The notes beneath the pieces were generated by a model. That model was given only the letters and a program-made list of their open reading frames with translations, did no database searches and had not been told where the DNA came from. From Jiangella gansuensis DSM 44835 (GTDB taxonomy: Bacteria > Actinomycetota > Actinomycetes > Jiangellales > Jiangellaceae), in the NCBI RefSeq assembly GCF_000515395.1, contig NZ_KI911782.1:3904606-3968605 (forward strand): 64,000 nt of DNA, in the 5' to 3' direction. Of the stretch, positions 35,040-44,921 are shown in pieces. The position numbers were made by a program, and so were the translations under genes. Within the stretch, counting starts at the first letter, position 1. Each line of letters starts with the position of its first letter.

Positions 35040-36107
35040 TTGCGTGTCGAACCATTCGACAACGAAGATGCGGTGGATTCCGTGACTGTCCAAGTCCCAG
35101 GCTCGTCGCCGATAAGCGTGACATCCAGGACGCGAGAGCGCGGGCGTCGGCCCTTGGGTGGGTTCGTGCTGCAGCGGTTGCTGCTCGCGCCGGTCACCTT
35201 GGTCGGGGTAACACTCGCGGTCTTCATCATGGTGGACCTGTCGCCGAACGACCCGTCGTTCGCGCGACTTGGCATGTTCGCTTCCGCGGAGACGCGCGAG
35301 CAGTTTGCCGAAGAGCACGGGCTCGACGATCCGCTACTGATCCGCTACTGGCGGTTCCTCCTGGAAGTCGGCCGCCTGGACTTCGGCGAATCGGTCGTTC
35401 GCTCGGAGACGGTAGGCGAGCTGATCTCACGTGCGCTGCCGATCTCGATCCAGCTCATGCTGCTATCTGTTGCCATGGCTGCAGTGTTGGCACTCGTGCT
35501 AGGTGTCCTCGCTGCTTGGATGGAAGGACGCGCTACCGACCGTGTGATCAGTGGTCTCGTTGCCGGTATTCATGCCGCGCCCGACTTTTGGGTGGGGTTG
35601 CTCCTTATCCAGGTGTTCGCAGTCGGCCTCGACGTGCTGCCGTCGGGCGGCTTCACGCCGATCTCCTACGGGTTCGGGCCTTGGTTGTCCTCGGTGATCG
35701 GACCGGCGACTGTTCTCGCGCTGGGAACGATGGCAGTCCTGGCGAGGATCGTCAGGGCGTCGATGGCCGACGAACTGGCGAAGGACTACGTCGTTACTGC
35801 ACGCGGCGGCGGCGTGTCCTGGCCCGTCGTCCTCTTCCGTAATGTCCTGCGCAATGCGCTGATCACCCCGATCACCGTGCTTGGCGTCATTATCGGTTCT
35901 CTGATGTCGGGGGCCGTACTCGTAGAAACGATCTTCAATATCCCTGGAATGGGCAACCTGCTGATCACTGGAGTGAATCAGGGGGATCTGGGCGTCGTTC
36001 GCGGGGTGACCATCGTGGCCGCCGCTACCTTTGTCGTGACGAACCTGATCGTTGACTTGCTGTACCTGGGTCTGAGCCCTCAAAGCGCGGAGGCGAGCGA
36101 GTCATGA
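35040..36107 (+). CDS. Peptide/nickel-type ABC importer permease, DppB-like
   Basis: The 355-residue membrane subunit has about six helices and the DppB pattern: VDLSPNDPSF, then EEHGLDDPLLIRYWRFLLEV, and the ATPase-docking loop VVTARGGGVSWPVVLFRNVL. The start is uncertain: the TTG at 35040 adds a 45-residue tail before VLQRLLLAPVTLVGV, while a GTG at 35082 would shorten it; neither has a strong ribosome site. It overlaps the next permease by four bases. Despite the family name, such importers often carry oligosaccharides or glycosides, which suits the rhamnosidase downstream. Confidence 0.88.
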   Translation: MRVEPFDNEDAVDSVTVQVPGSSPISVTSRTRERGRRPLGGFVLQRLLLAPVTLVGVTLAVFIMVDLSPNDPSFARLGMFASAETREQFAEEHGLDDPLLIRYWRFLLEVGRLDFGESVVRSETVGELISRALPISIQLMLLSVAMAAVLALVLGVLAAWMEGRATDRVISGLVAGIHAAPDFWVGLLLIQVFAVGLDVLPSGGFTPISYGFGPWLSSVIGPATVLALGTMAVLARIVRASMADELAKDYVVTARGGGVSWPVVLFRNVLRNALITPITVLGVIIGSLMSGAVLVETIFNIPGMGNLLITGVNQGDLGVVRGVTIVAAATFVVTNLIVDLLYLGLSPQSAEASES

Positions 36108-36982
36108 CGGCGACCTGGTCTGATCGGCGGTCCGCGGCAAAGTCAACCGACGCCGAGGGCGAGGTCGGGGACGGGCGGTCGGCACAGAGGCGCAGATTGT
36201 GGCGCTGGCTGACCATCGCGGCCAGCCTGCTCGTCACTGTGTTGGTGATAGCGCCTGCGATGTCCGCGTCGCCTACCGCGATTGAGGTGGATGCGGCGCT
36301 CGCGCCACCAGGTCCGGATCATCTCTTCGGTACGGATCAACTCGGCCGCGACGTGTTTGCAAGAGTCGTCCACGGGGCGCGACTGAGCATGGCAGTGGCT
36401 GTGGCCTCGACTCTGATGGCACTGATCATGGCAAGTGTGCTCGGTGCGCTCGCAGCAACGGGGCGGCGCTGGGTCCAGGAGATCGTGATGCGGTTGGTGG
36501 ACATCGGACTTGCTTTCCCCGGCATCTTGCTACCGCTGGTGCTGGCTGCTGTACTCGGGCCCAGCCTCACAACGACCATCATCGCGCTCGGCATTTTGTT
36601 CACATTTCCCATGACGCGCGTCGTGCGCGGGGCCATTTTCGCGGAATACGGCAACGACTATGTTCTTGCCGCCCGGTTGCTCGGCACGCGACGCTTTCGA
36701 TTGGTTGGCTACCACGTCGGCCTCAATGCCGCCCTGCCAGTGCTCGTGTACGCCACCCTCATCATGGCTGGCGCGATCCTGGCCGAGGCGGGTCTGTCGT
36801 TCTTGGGTGCTGGCGTTCCGCCGCCGGCGCCCTCGTGGGGGAACATCATTCGGGATGGCTTCACCATCGTTCACGCCGGGGCGTGGTGGGTGTCCATCTT
36901 TCCTGGCCTGGCCATCTTATGCAGCGTACTTGCTCTAAATAGATCGGCAGAGGCGTTCGGGCGGAGTCTGCGGCGGCGTTGA
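36104..36982 (+). CDS. Peptide/nickel-type ABC importer permease, DppC-like
   Basis: The 292-residue partner permease shows the DppC marks PGPDHLFGTDQLGRDVFARV, AGLSFLGAGVPPPAPSWGN and the docking loop YVLAARLLGTRRFRLVGYHV. It has about five to six membrane helices after a charged N-terminus. The ATPases needed for this importer are not adjacent; candidates lie at 61349-63255. It overlaps the preceding gene as ATGA. Confidence 0.92.
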   Translation: MTATWSDRRSAAKSTDAEGEVGDGRSAQRRRLWRWLTIAASLLVTVLVIAPAMSASPTAIEVDAALAPPGPDHLFGTDQLGRDVFARVVHGARLSMAVAVASTLMALIMASVLGALAATGRRWVQEIVMRLVDIGLAFPGILLPLVLAAVLGPSLTTTIIALGILFTFPMTRVVRGAIFAEYGNDYVLAARLLGTRRFRLVGYHVGLNAALPVLVYATLIMAGAILAEAGLSFLGAGVPPPAPSWGNIIRDGFTIVHAGAWWVSIFPGLAILCSVLALNRSAEAFGRSLRRR

Positions 36983-37106
36983 GCGTCGGAGTTGCGATTT
37001 TCGTCGGTCTGGAACGTCTATCGCACGGCCTGGGGAGGGGTGTTCGGCGAACCTTTTGAGGCGATCTGATCGATTGCCGGAACGTCTGACCATCTTGGAG
37101 GTCGGC

Positions 37107-38735
37107 ATGAAAGACACACCTGAGGGCGCCGACGGCGCGGCTGGCACGTCGATCACTCCTCTCACGAGGCGCGCGGTTTTACGTGCAGCGGGCCTCGGAG
37201 CGGGCGTACTTACGCTCGGCACTGGTCTCCTATCCGCGTGCAGCGGTGATGACCGGAGCGCGAGCAGCACGCCGGGCACTGACGGGTCTCCTCCTCGCGG
37301 CGGCCGCTTCACGGCTGCGTTCCGCCGCGGATTCTCCAATCTCGAGACATCAACGATCCCCGGCGCGGCGGCCATTGCGATTTCCTGGTATTGGTCTGAG
37401 CGGCTGTACCGGCCGGATCCGCTCCCTCCAAGGAGCGAGCTGTTTCCGGAATTGGCGACCGCGATGCCGGAAGAATTGTCTCCAACTACATATCGCATTC
37501 CACTGAGGGCTGACGTCACGTTCCATGATGGCGCTCCCCTCACTGCAGAAGACGTTGTTTTCACGGTGGAGTGGGTTCGCGATCCGGCGAATGGTTCTTT
37601 GTGGGCGCCATTCCTCGACATTATAGAGAATATTGGTGCCATCAATGACACTGAACTAGAGGTGACATTGCAGGCGCCAACGACTCTCCTTGCGGCCCGC
37701 CTCGCGCTCTTCCCCATCAGGTCGAGAGCCGCCCAAGAACCGTTCGAGCTGGAGCCCATAGGGTCGGGGCCGTACCGAGTAGTGTCCGCTGCCTCAGACG
37801 AACGTGTCGTCCTCGAGCGGTTCGAGGGCTACGCGGGCTCCAGAGACATCGAATACGACGAACTCGAACTCGTTGTCGTGAGTGACGACAATGCGCGCAT
37901 CTCAGGTCTGCGTGCCGGACAGTTCAAGTTGGTCGAGGATGTTCCTCCGAGCGCATTCGAGCAACTCTCGGGCGCCGACGATGTCAAGGTAGAGGCAGTC
38001 GACGGATATGGCTGGACGACTGCAATATTCAACTGCGGACGGTCTCCGTTCGATAATGCGAACCTGCGACGAGCCGTGGCATACGCGATCGACCGAGATG
38101 CCATCAACCAGACCCGCTTTCTTGGCCTGGCGGCTCCGGCGTGGACCGGATTCGTCTCGCCCGACCATCCTGACTACACCGAGCCCGACGTTGTGTACAG
38201 GTTCGACCCGGCCCATGCTCGTGGCCTGATCGAGGACGCCGGGTTTGACGTTGACGCTGGCGTTCCCATCGACCTGCTGGTGTCCGGAGCGCCTGCTGAC
38301 GCGCCGATCATCGAGCAGAATCTGCGCGATGTCGGCTTCGCGCCGCGGATTATTCCGATCGACGACGCGTCAAGCCTCCAGACCAGCGGGGAATTCGATC
38401 TATCCATCACGGCAGGAATTACGGATACCTCCTTCTTCTCAACGGGCCTCGAATTCATGACAAGGTTCTCCTTTACGGGGTTTGTCGTCGATTCGCTCGC
38501 ACACTGGTCAGGTTCGGAGCGTGAGGAGGTGGAGCGTATTCTGAACGAATCCGTGGCCGCCGCTGACGAGGATGCGTACCGAGCCGCGCTGGCCGACGCA
38601 CTGAACATCATCCAGGATGAAGTCCCCATTCTCGCGATCATGAGGCCCAAGCAGATCACCGGATGGTCGAACACGCTTGAAGATTTCCGACCCGGCCCCA
38701 GTATTGGCGTCGTCGTCGACGGTGTGCGGGGCTGA
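37107..38735 (+). CDS. Peptide/nickel-type binding lipoprotein (family 5), Tat-type signal
   Basis: The 542-residue protein has twin arginines (R21-R22 in LTRRAVLRAAGL), a hydrophobic stretch and the lipobox LLSAC with Cys45. The mature part has the family 5 pattern: RLYRPDPLPPRSELFPELAT, YRIPLRADVTFHDGAPLTAEDV, FNCGRSPFDNANLRRAVAYA. It should capture a peptide or oligosaccharide for the permeases just upstream. GGAGG precedes the ATG at 37107. The product of 59698-61320 is a close paralog. GC content is clearly lower here than in most of the window. Confidence 0.9.
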   Translation: MKDTPEGADGAAGTSITPLTRRAVLRAAGLGAGVLTLGTGLLSACSGDDRSASSTPGTDGSPPRGGRFTAAFRRGFSNLETSTIPGAAAIAISWYWSERLYRPDPLPPRSELFPELATAMPEELSPTTYRIPLRADVTFHDGAPLTAEDVVFTVEWVRDPANGSLWAPFLDIIENIGAINDTELEVTLQAPTTLLAARLALFPIRSRAAQEPFELEPIGSGPYRVVSAASDERVVLERFEGYAGSRDIEYDELELVVVSDDNARISGLRAGQFKLVEDVPPSAFEQLSGADDVKVEAVDGYGWTTAIFNCGRSPFDNANLRRAVAYAIDRDAINQTRFLGLAAPAWTGFVSPDHPDYTEPDVVYRFDPAHARGLIEDAGFDVDAGVPIDLLVSGAPADAPIIEQNLRDVGFAPRIIPIDDASSLQTSGEFDLSITAGITDTSFFSTGLEFMTRFSFTGFVVDSLAHWSGSEREEVERILNESVAAADEDAYRAALADALNIIQDEVPILAIMRPKQITGWSNTLEDFRPGPSIGVVVDGVRG

Positions 38736-38768
38736 AACTTGGGCGGCTCGAGAAGTAGGCGGCAGCTC

Positions 38769-41456
38769 ATGGCTCGCCCGTGGGCGCTGCGTGTCGAACA
38801 CCTCGATGCGCCGCTGGGTTTGACGACGCCCGTCCCCCGGTTCTCCTGGCGGCTGCCGCCTGGTTGCCGCGACCAGCACGCCTACCAGTTGCAGGTGGGT
38901 GAGTGGGACAGCGGGCGGGTCGAATCGGACCAGTCGGTACTCGTCACGTACCGCGGGCGCAGCCTCGTGTCGCGGGAACGGTTGGATTGGCGAGTGAGGA
39001 CCTGGACCGACCAGGGCGCGAGTGAGTGGTCCGACCATGGATGGTTCGAGATGGGGCTGCTCGCACCAGAAGACTGGTCAGCACGCTGGATCGGACCGGT
39101 AGCTACGAACGAAGACGGCAGCCGTGGTCCAGGCCCCGCTCATGGTCTCCAGCGTGCCTTCACCGTGCCCGCATACGTGGCCCGCGCTCGCATTTACGCC
39201 ACCGCTCACGGTGTCTACGAGCTCTTTCTCAACGACAGGCGTGTCGGCGACATGGAACTGACGCCGGGCTTCACCAGCTACGGTTCGCGCTTGCAGGTGC
39301 AAACATTCGACGTGACCCGCCTGCTTGAACCGGGAACCAACGTTCTCCGCGCCATTGTCTCGGACGGCTGGTTCCGAGGACAGGTTGGCGGGTGCCGGAT
39401 GAGTCGGGTGTACGGGGATGACGTGGCACTTCTGGCTCAATTGGAAGCGCAATGGGTTGACGGTTCATCTGTATGTATCGGAACGGACGGGACATGGACT
39501 ACTACCGTGAGTCCGATCGTTGCTGCCGATCTCATGCAAGGTACGACCGTCGACCTTCGCTTGGCGGCACGCGCGGGACGTGCTGAGCTCAGAACTCCGA
39601 GGTCTGCGCCTGGGGTGCGCAGGGTCGCCGTCCACGAATATGACCTCCGGCGCTTGTGTGGATCGCCTGCTCCGCCGGTCCGGCGTGTGGATGAGCTCGC
39701 GCCGATCTCGGTCACCCGACATGAGAACGATCAATACGTCATCGACTTTGGTCGGAACATCAATGGTTGGATCAACCTCAGAGGCGCGGGCGACCGTGAG
39801 GCTGAGCTGACTCTCACCCATGGTGAGGCGCTCGATCAGCATGGCGACGTCACCCTCTCAAACATCGCCGCCGAGCCGACTGCACCGGCGTATATCCCCG
39901 ACTCCTCGAAGCTGACGGCGGAGTTCCAAGTTGACCGTGTCACGGTGCCGGCCGGTGCAGAAGCTCTGTCGTTCGAGCCTCGGCACACGGTGCACGGCTT
40001 CAGGTACGTACGACTTGAGGGTGCCTCCTATCCCGTGGAGCTTGAGGACGTCAGGGCGGTGGTCGTCCATACGGACCTCAGGCGGACTGGATGGTTCGCG
40101 TGTAGCGACGAGCGTTTGAACCGCCTGCACGACGCAGCTGTGTGGAGCTTTCGGGGAAACGCATGCGACATTCCCACCGACTGTCCGACTCGGGAGAGGC
40201 AGGGTTGGACCGGTGATTGGCAGATATTCGCGCCGACCGCGGCCTTTCTGTTCGACGTGGCCGGCTTCTCGGCAAAATGGCTTCACGACCTCGCCGCCGA
40301 ACAGAGCGCTGACGGCCTGGTATTCGACTGTGTGCCCAACACTCAGCCGAGCGAGCTCTACGAAAAGCTCGGAATCGCACATGGCTCCGCGGGATGGGGT
40401 GACGCCGCCGTGCTCGTGCCGTGGGAGATCTATCGGGCGTACGGCGATCGTGACCTGCTCGCCGAGCAATGGGAGTCGATGTGCGCATGGGTCGATCACG
40501 CCGCTCGCTCAGCGGCCTCGCGGCGGCACCCGGCGCGTGCCCGCCAGCGTCCCCTTCCGGCGAATCACGATCGATGGATCCTCGACACCGGCTTTCACTA
40601 CGGCGAGTGGCTCGAGCCCGGCGAGTGGGATCTGCGCGATATCGAGGACAACATGAAGGCGCTCGCCGCTGCGGATCACGGTGAGCTCGCCACGGCTTAC
40701 CTCCATCGCTCCTCACGGTTGCTCGCCGCGATCGGCCGAGTGCTAGGGCATGAGACAGCGGCGACACGGTACGAACGCATCGCCGATTGCACACGACGAG
40801 CCTGGCGATACGAGTTCATCCGCGACGACGGGCTGCTGGAATCGGACTCCCAGGCCGGCTATGTCAGGGCGCTCGCCTTCGGCCTGTCGCCTGCGAAGCA
40901 CCGTCAGCGGCACGCCAATCGCCTGGTGGAGCTGATTCGTGCGGCTGGGACGCATCTACAGACCGGATTCCTGAGTACGTCGCATCTGCTTCCCGTGCTG
41001 GCGCGGACAGGGCATATCGACGTCGCGTACCAACTGCTTCTCCAGGATACGGAGCCTTCGTGGCTTGCCATGATCGACCGTGGCGCAACGACGATCTGGG
41101 AAGCGTGGGACGGAATCGACGAAGAAGGGAGGCCCCGCCTGTCGCTGAATCACTACAGCAAAGGTGCGGTCGTCTCCTTCTTACACCAGGTGACTGCCGG
41201 GATTCAGCTCCTCGACGAGGCCCCTGCGTACAAGTACTTCCGGATCGCGCCGATGCCTGGAGGAGGTCTGAGCTGGGTTCGCGCGGTCCACGACTCGCCG
41301 TACGGGCTCGTGGAAGCATCGTGGCGACTGGAGGAGGGGCGATTCCACCTGGAGGTCGTCGTCCCGTCAGGCACGACGGCGGAAGTACGTCTGCCGGACG
41401 GACAACGTCACCAAGCGGGCGTAGGGCCGAACCATTACGTATGTCCAGCGCGTTGA
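38769..41456 (+). CDS. GH78 alpha-L-rhamnosidase
   Basis: The 895-residue enzyme has N-terminal beta-sandwich domains (1-330, with RIYATAHGVYELFLNDRRVG and PGFTSYGSRLQVQTFDVT), an (alpha/alpha)6 catalytic barrel (about 430-780) and a C-terminal beta domain. The probable general acid is E476 in CPTRERQGWTGDWQIF and the base E778 in TIWEAWDG, both in the usual GH78 settings. It removes rhamnose from flavonoid, saponin or polysaccharide glycosides. There is no signal peptide, so the substrate must be imported, consistent with the ABC genes upstream. The ATG at 38769 was preferred; an in-frame TTG at 38739 is possible. Confidence 0.92.
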   Translation: MARPWALRVEHLDAPLGLTTPVPRFSWRLPPGCRDQHAYQLQVGEWDSGRVESDQSVLVTYRGRSLVSRERLDWRVRTWTDQGASEWSDHGWFEMGLLAPEDWSARWIGPVATNEDGSRGPGPAHGLQRAFTVPAYVARARIYATAHGVYELFLNDRRVGDMELTPGFTSYGSRLQVQTFDVTRLLEPGTNVLRAIVSDGWFRGQVGGCRMSRVYGDDVALLAQLEAQWVDGSSVCIGTDGTWTTTVSPIVAADLMQGTTVDLRLAARAGRAELRTPRSAPGVRRVAVHEYDLRRLCGSPAPPVRRVDELAPISVTRHENDQYVIDFGRNINGWINLRGAGDREAELTLTHGEALDQHGDVTLSNIAAEPTAPAYIPDSSKLTAEFQVDRVTVPAGAEALSFEPRHTVHGFRYVRLEGASYPVELEDVRAVVVHTDLRRTGWFACSDERLNRLHDAAVWSFRGNACDIPTDCPTRERQGWTGDWQIFAPTAAFLFDVAGFSAKWLHDLAAEQSADGLVFDCVPNTQPSELYEKLGIAHGSAGWGDAAVLVPWEIYRAYGDRDLLAEQWESMCAWVDHAARSAASRRHPARARQRPLPANHDRWILDTGFHYGEWLEPGEWDLRDIEDNMKALAAADHGELATAYLHRSSRLLAAIGRVLGHETAATRYERIADCTRRAWRYEFIRDDGLLESDSQAGYVRALAFGLSPAKHRQRHANRLVELIRAAGTHLQTGFLSTSHLLPVLARTGHIDVAYQLLLQDTEPSWLAMIDRGATTIWEAWDGIDEEGRPRLSLNHYSKGAVVSFLHQVTAGIQLLDEAPAYKYFRIAPMPGGGLSWVRAVHDSPYGLVEASWRLEEGRFHLEVVVPSGTTAEVRLPDGQRHQAGVGPNHYVCPAR

Positions 41457-41502
41457 GCGGGTCGCGCAACTCTTGGTGCTGATCCCGTATTGAGGGAGAG
41501 CG

Positions 41503-43797
41503 ATGGAACGACTCATCAGAAGTGCCCCAGTCCACCGTCGTGAGTTCGTCACAGAAAATCTTCATGCAGATCTGGTCATCGTCGGTGGTGGTATGGCGGG
41601 AACATGTTGTGCTATCACTGCGGCCCGGGCCGGGCTGAGTGTGGTTCTGATACAGGACCGCCCTGTGCTGGGCGGAAATGCGTCGAGCGAAGTCCGGGTG
41701 CCGGTCTGTGGCGCAGGATGGACCTACAACAACCGCTGGGCTCGCGAAGGCGGGGTCGTCGACGAAATACTCGTCGAGAATCGGTTCCGGAATCCAGAGG
41801 GTAACGCCGTGCTCTTTGACACGGTGCTCCTGGACATGGTCACAGCCGAACCAGGCATCAGTCTTCTACTGGACACTGTGGCCGTCGACGTTCAGGGTCG
41901 CGGTGCCGCCATCCGTTCCGTCCGTGCGTTTTGCAGTATGAGCCAAACGATCTACGACGTCGAGGCGCCGTTGTTCTGTGACGCATCCGGTGATGGTGTG
42001 CTGGCTTACCTCTCGGGCGCCGCCTTCCGCATGGGCGCGGAAGCGCGCGAGGAGTTCGGTGAGGATTTCGCACCAAGTGAGGAGTTCGGTACGCTGCTGG
42101 GGCACACGATTCCTTTCTATATCAAGGACGGCGGCCGACGAGTGTCGTTCAACCCGCCAGGGTACGCGCTCGAGGAAATCTCTCGGATTCCCCGGCACCG
42201 CCGGATGTTCACGCAGGTGCGAAGTGAAATGACGTTCTTGAGCGAGTACGGCGGACGTCTGGACACGGTACGACAGGCGGGGCAGATCAAGTGGGAATTG
42301 TGGCGGATCGTCTTCGGGATCTGGAACCATCTGAAGAACTCGGGCTCATTCACTGGAGTTGAGAACCTGACGCTCGAGTGGGTCGGGGCCATCCCGGGCA
42401 AGCGCGAGAGCAGGCGCTTCGAGGGGTATTACATGCTCACCCAACGCGACATCGTCGAGCAGACGGAACACGATGACGCCGTGGCGTACGGAGGATTCGC
42501 CGTCGACCTGCATCCAGCCGACGGAGTCTTCGCTGATGATGATGGAGACGAAATCATTTCTGGCGCGCACCTTCTGGTGCCAAGGGGCATATATCAGATT
42601 CCTTACCGGTGCCTGATCAGCAAGGATGTGCCTAATCTTTTCCTCGCCGGCCGGCTCGCCAGTTCGTCGCACGTCGCGTTCGGCTCGACCCGGGTGATGG
42701 CGACTTGCGCCCAGATGGGCCAAGCGGTGGGTATGGCCGCGGCGGTGTGCACGGCGACTGGGGCGACACCACGAGCGCTTCTCGAGCCCGCGCGGATGGT
42801 CCGGCTGCAACGAGAACTGCTCAAGTCGGGGCAGTTCATTCCGGGTGTCGCCTTGCAGGACGACGACGATCTGGTCCAGAAGAGTGAGATCTCGGCCTCA
42901 AGTGAGCTCGTCCTGACAGGTCTTCCGGCGAATGGGGCCCAGCTGCGGCTGGACCGGTCACGGGCACAGTTGCTGCCACTTCCGGCAGGAGAGCTCCCTT
43001 CGGTGACCTTTGTGGTTGACGTGGAGAAGCCGACGACACTGAGGGCGGAGGTGCGCACGGGTCGCGGAACATCGGACTACACGCCGGACGTTGTACTTGG
43101 TGTCGTTGAGGTGCCGCTGCTGCCGGGAGTGAAGCAGAAGGTGGACGTGGCCGTCGAGGGCAAGCTCGACGAGGCGCGCTACGTGTTCTATTGCCTGCTC
43201 GAGAACGAGCACGTGGCAGTCCATACGAGCGACCAGCTCGTTTCCGGCTTGACATCCGTCTTCTACGAGGGCAAGCAGGGGGCAGCGGCGAAGCGCGGTG
43301 CGCCGGACGTCGAGTACTGGTGGCCCGGACTTCGTGAACCACGGCGGAACCTTGCGTTCTCTGTCGACCGCCCGCTGCGGCCGGGTGCCGCAGAGAATGT
43401 TCGTAATGGGTACAGCCGTCCCACCACGGGTGTGAACGCCTGGGTGGCGGCCAAGGGCGATCTCGCTCCCAAGCTACTTCTGTCATGGGGGGAGGCCAAG
43501 ACTATCGCTGAGATCGATATTTCGTTCGACACTGATTTCGATGACGTGATGCAATCAGTGCTGCGGGTGCATGATGATCGGTCAGTGTTGTCTTGTGTTC
43601 GCCACTATCGCATCTGGGCCGATGGAGAGTTGGCAGTCGAGTGCCTGGACAACCACCAGACCATCAACAAGCATGTGTTCGAGAATCCGTTGAAGGCACG
43701 GCGGCTGACGCTCGATATTGTGGCGTCTCACGGCGACGTGCCCGCGGCAGTCTTCGAGTTCCGCTGCTACGAATCGCCCCAGGCCGTGGCTGGCTAG
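41503..43797 (+). CDS. FAD-dependent oxidoreductase with C-terminal lectin-like region
   Basis: The 764-residue protein begins with an FAD-binding fold (ADLVIVGGGMAGTCCAITAA, then RPVLGGNASSEVRVPV) of the FAD_oxidored type, and LFLAGRLASSSHVAFGSTRV closes the cofactor domain. From about residue 490 the chain changes to beta-rich segments, with a final part (about 625-760, NVRNGYSRPTTGVNAW to FEFRCYE) resembling a discoidin-like sugar-binding domain. Similar proteins occur in glycoside-use loci. It may oxidise a sugar or help break a glycosidic bond; the reaction is not known from sequence. It shares its last four bases, CTAG, with the convergent next gene. Confidence 0.75.
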   Translation: MERLIRSAPVHRREFVTENLHADLVIVGGGMAGTCCAITAARAGLSVVLIQDRPVLGGNASSEVRVPVCGAGWTYNNRWAREGGVVDEILVENRFRNPEGNAVLFDTVLLDMVTAEPGISLLLDTVAVDVQGRGAAIRSVRAFCSMSQTIYDVEAPLFCDASGDGVLAYLSGAAFRMGAEAREEFGEDFAPSEEFGTLLGHTIPFYIKDGGRRVSFNPPGYALEEISRIPRHRRMFTQVRSEMTFLSEYGGRLDTVRQAGQIKWELWRIVFGIWNHLKNSGSFTGVENLTLEWVGAIPGKRESRRFEGYYMLTQRDIVEQTEHDDAVAYGGFAVDLHPADGVFADDDGDEIISGAHLLVPRGIYQIPYRCLISKDVPNLFLAGRLASSSHVAFGSTRVMATCAQMGQAVGMAAAVCTATGATPRALLEPARMVRLQRELLKSGQFIPGVALQDDDDLVQKSEISASSELVLTGLPANGAQLRLDRSRAQLLPLPAGELPSVTFVVDVEKPTTLRAEVRTGRGTSDYTPDVVLGVVEVPLLPGVKQKVDVAVEGKLDEARYVFYCLLENEHVAVHTSDQLVSGLTSVFYEGKQGAAAKRGAPDVEYWWPGLREPRRNLAFSVDRPLRPGAAENVRNGYSRPTTGVNAWVAAKGDLAPKLLLSWGEAKTIAEIDISFDTDFDDVMQSVLRVHDDRSVLSCVRHYRIWADGELAVECLDNHQTINKHVFENPLKARRLTLDIVASHGDVPAAVFEFRCYESPQAVAG

Positions 43798-44921
43798 CCG
43801 GGCTTGGCGGACTCGCGCACGCTGTCGACCAACGTGATCGACATCCGGCGCGCCTCGTCGCCGTTGTCGGCCCAGCGGGCGAGCTTGCTGGGTTTCGTCC
43901 AGGCATCATAGACACCACGCACCTTGCCGTAGGAGTTGTCCAGTACGACGTGCGGCAGGCCTGCGAGCAAGGCAAGAATGTGGCCGTGGAGGCGATTCGT
44001 GACTACGACGCTGCTCGATCGCAGGATCGTGAGACCACGTAGCAGGGCCGCTGTGGCAAGCGGCTCGAACGTCGAACCGAAAAGAGCGGCAAGTGGTGAG
44101 CGGAGTCGAGGGTGCCGCTGAAGTGTCAGACACAGCTTGCCGTTGATGCGCCTGACAGCCCGTTGCCTCGGTCGCCAGGATGGTTCGGCCTCGATAGGGC
44201 GGGTCCATTCGATCTCACGATGACTTAGTTGGCGCGGAGGTCCGCCGATGTCCACGTACTCCGCATCGCTGCCGAACCAGTGGAGCCACGTGATCGCGAT
44301 GTGCGGCAGCCGCTCCGACGGCCGAGTCTGGGGAGTGTCGTCGAGTCCGAATGCCATGTCGGGCGTCAGGCGCAAATCGGCGTCGAAGTTCTCTTGGGCA
44401 AACTGGTGACTCCTGCGGTCGCGAACCATCATGGTGAAACGGCCGTGCCGGTCGATGAGCCGCCGCGTGTGATCGGCTGCGATTTGATCGCGGAAGTTCA
44501 CACTCTGTGGCAACTGGATCACCGGGATGCCGGGCATCTCAGCGAGGATCTGTTCGCGTAGGTGCGGTCGCCCGTCAGGCCTTGTATACAGATCACCGAA
44601 ATCCCCGCCGCCGGTCAGTAAGACCGGGCCGTCGGGTACAGCGCGGCGGAGCGCGTCCATGGAGAACGTGTCTTGATCGTCGCATTGGTAGCCAACCTTG
44701 ACGCCGAGTCTCCGGAGGGAGGCGAGCGCGCCGAGCCAGATCGCCATATCGCCTGGGCTCCATAGCCGCCCAGGATAGAATTTGTTGAGGTTCGGGAAGT
44801 TGAGGAGAGCGACCTCTCGTGCTCCCTCAATGGCTTGTCCAATATGGCCATCGAGGCGATGGCGGAGGTCAGTTATGAGTTCCTGATCGGGATGAATTGG
44901 ACGGCCTGTTCCGAAGCCCAT
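43794..44921 (-). CDS. Polysaccharide pyruvyl transferase family protein
   Basis: The 375-residue protein has the marks of this family: VLLTGGGDFGDLY, IPVIQLPQSVNF, FTMMVRDRRSHQFA and VVTNRLHGHILALLAGLPHV followed by VLDNSYGKV. These enzymes place a pyruvate ketal on cell-wall or exopolysaccharide sugars, using phosphoenolpyruvate. It stands alone and is oriented against the sugar-use genes, so it may belong to the surface-glycan part of the region rather than the rhamnoside locus. No signal peptide is seen. Confidence 0.8.
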   Translation of the reverse strand: MGFGTGRPIHPDQELITDLRHRLDGHIGQAIEGAREVALLNFPNLNKFYPGRLWSPGDMAIWLGALASLRRLGVKVGYQCDDQDTFSMDALRRAVPDGPVLLTGGGDFGDLYTRPDGRPHLREQILAEMPGIPVIQLPQSVNFRDQIAADHTRRLIDRHGRFTMMVRDRRSHQFAQENFDADLRLTPDMAFGLDDTPQTRPSERLPHIAITWLHWFGSDAEYVDIGGPPRQLSHREIEWTRPIEAEPSWRPRQRAVRRINGKLCLTLQRHPRLRSPLAALFGSTFEPLATAALLRGLTILRSSSVVVTNRLHGHILALLAGLPHVVLDNSYGKVRGVYDAWTKPSKLARWADNGDEARRMSITLVDSVRESAKPG

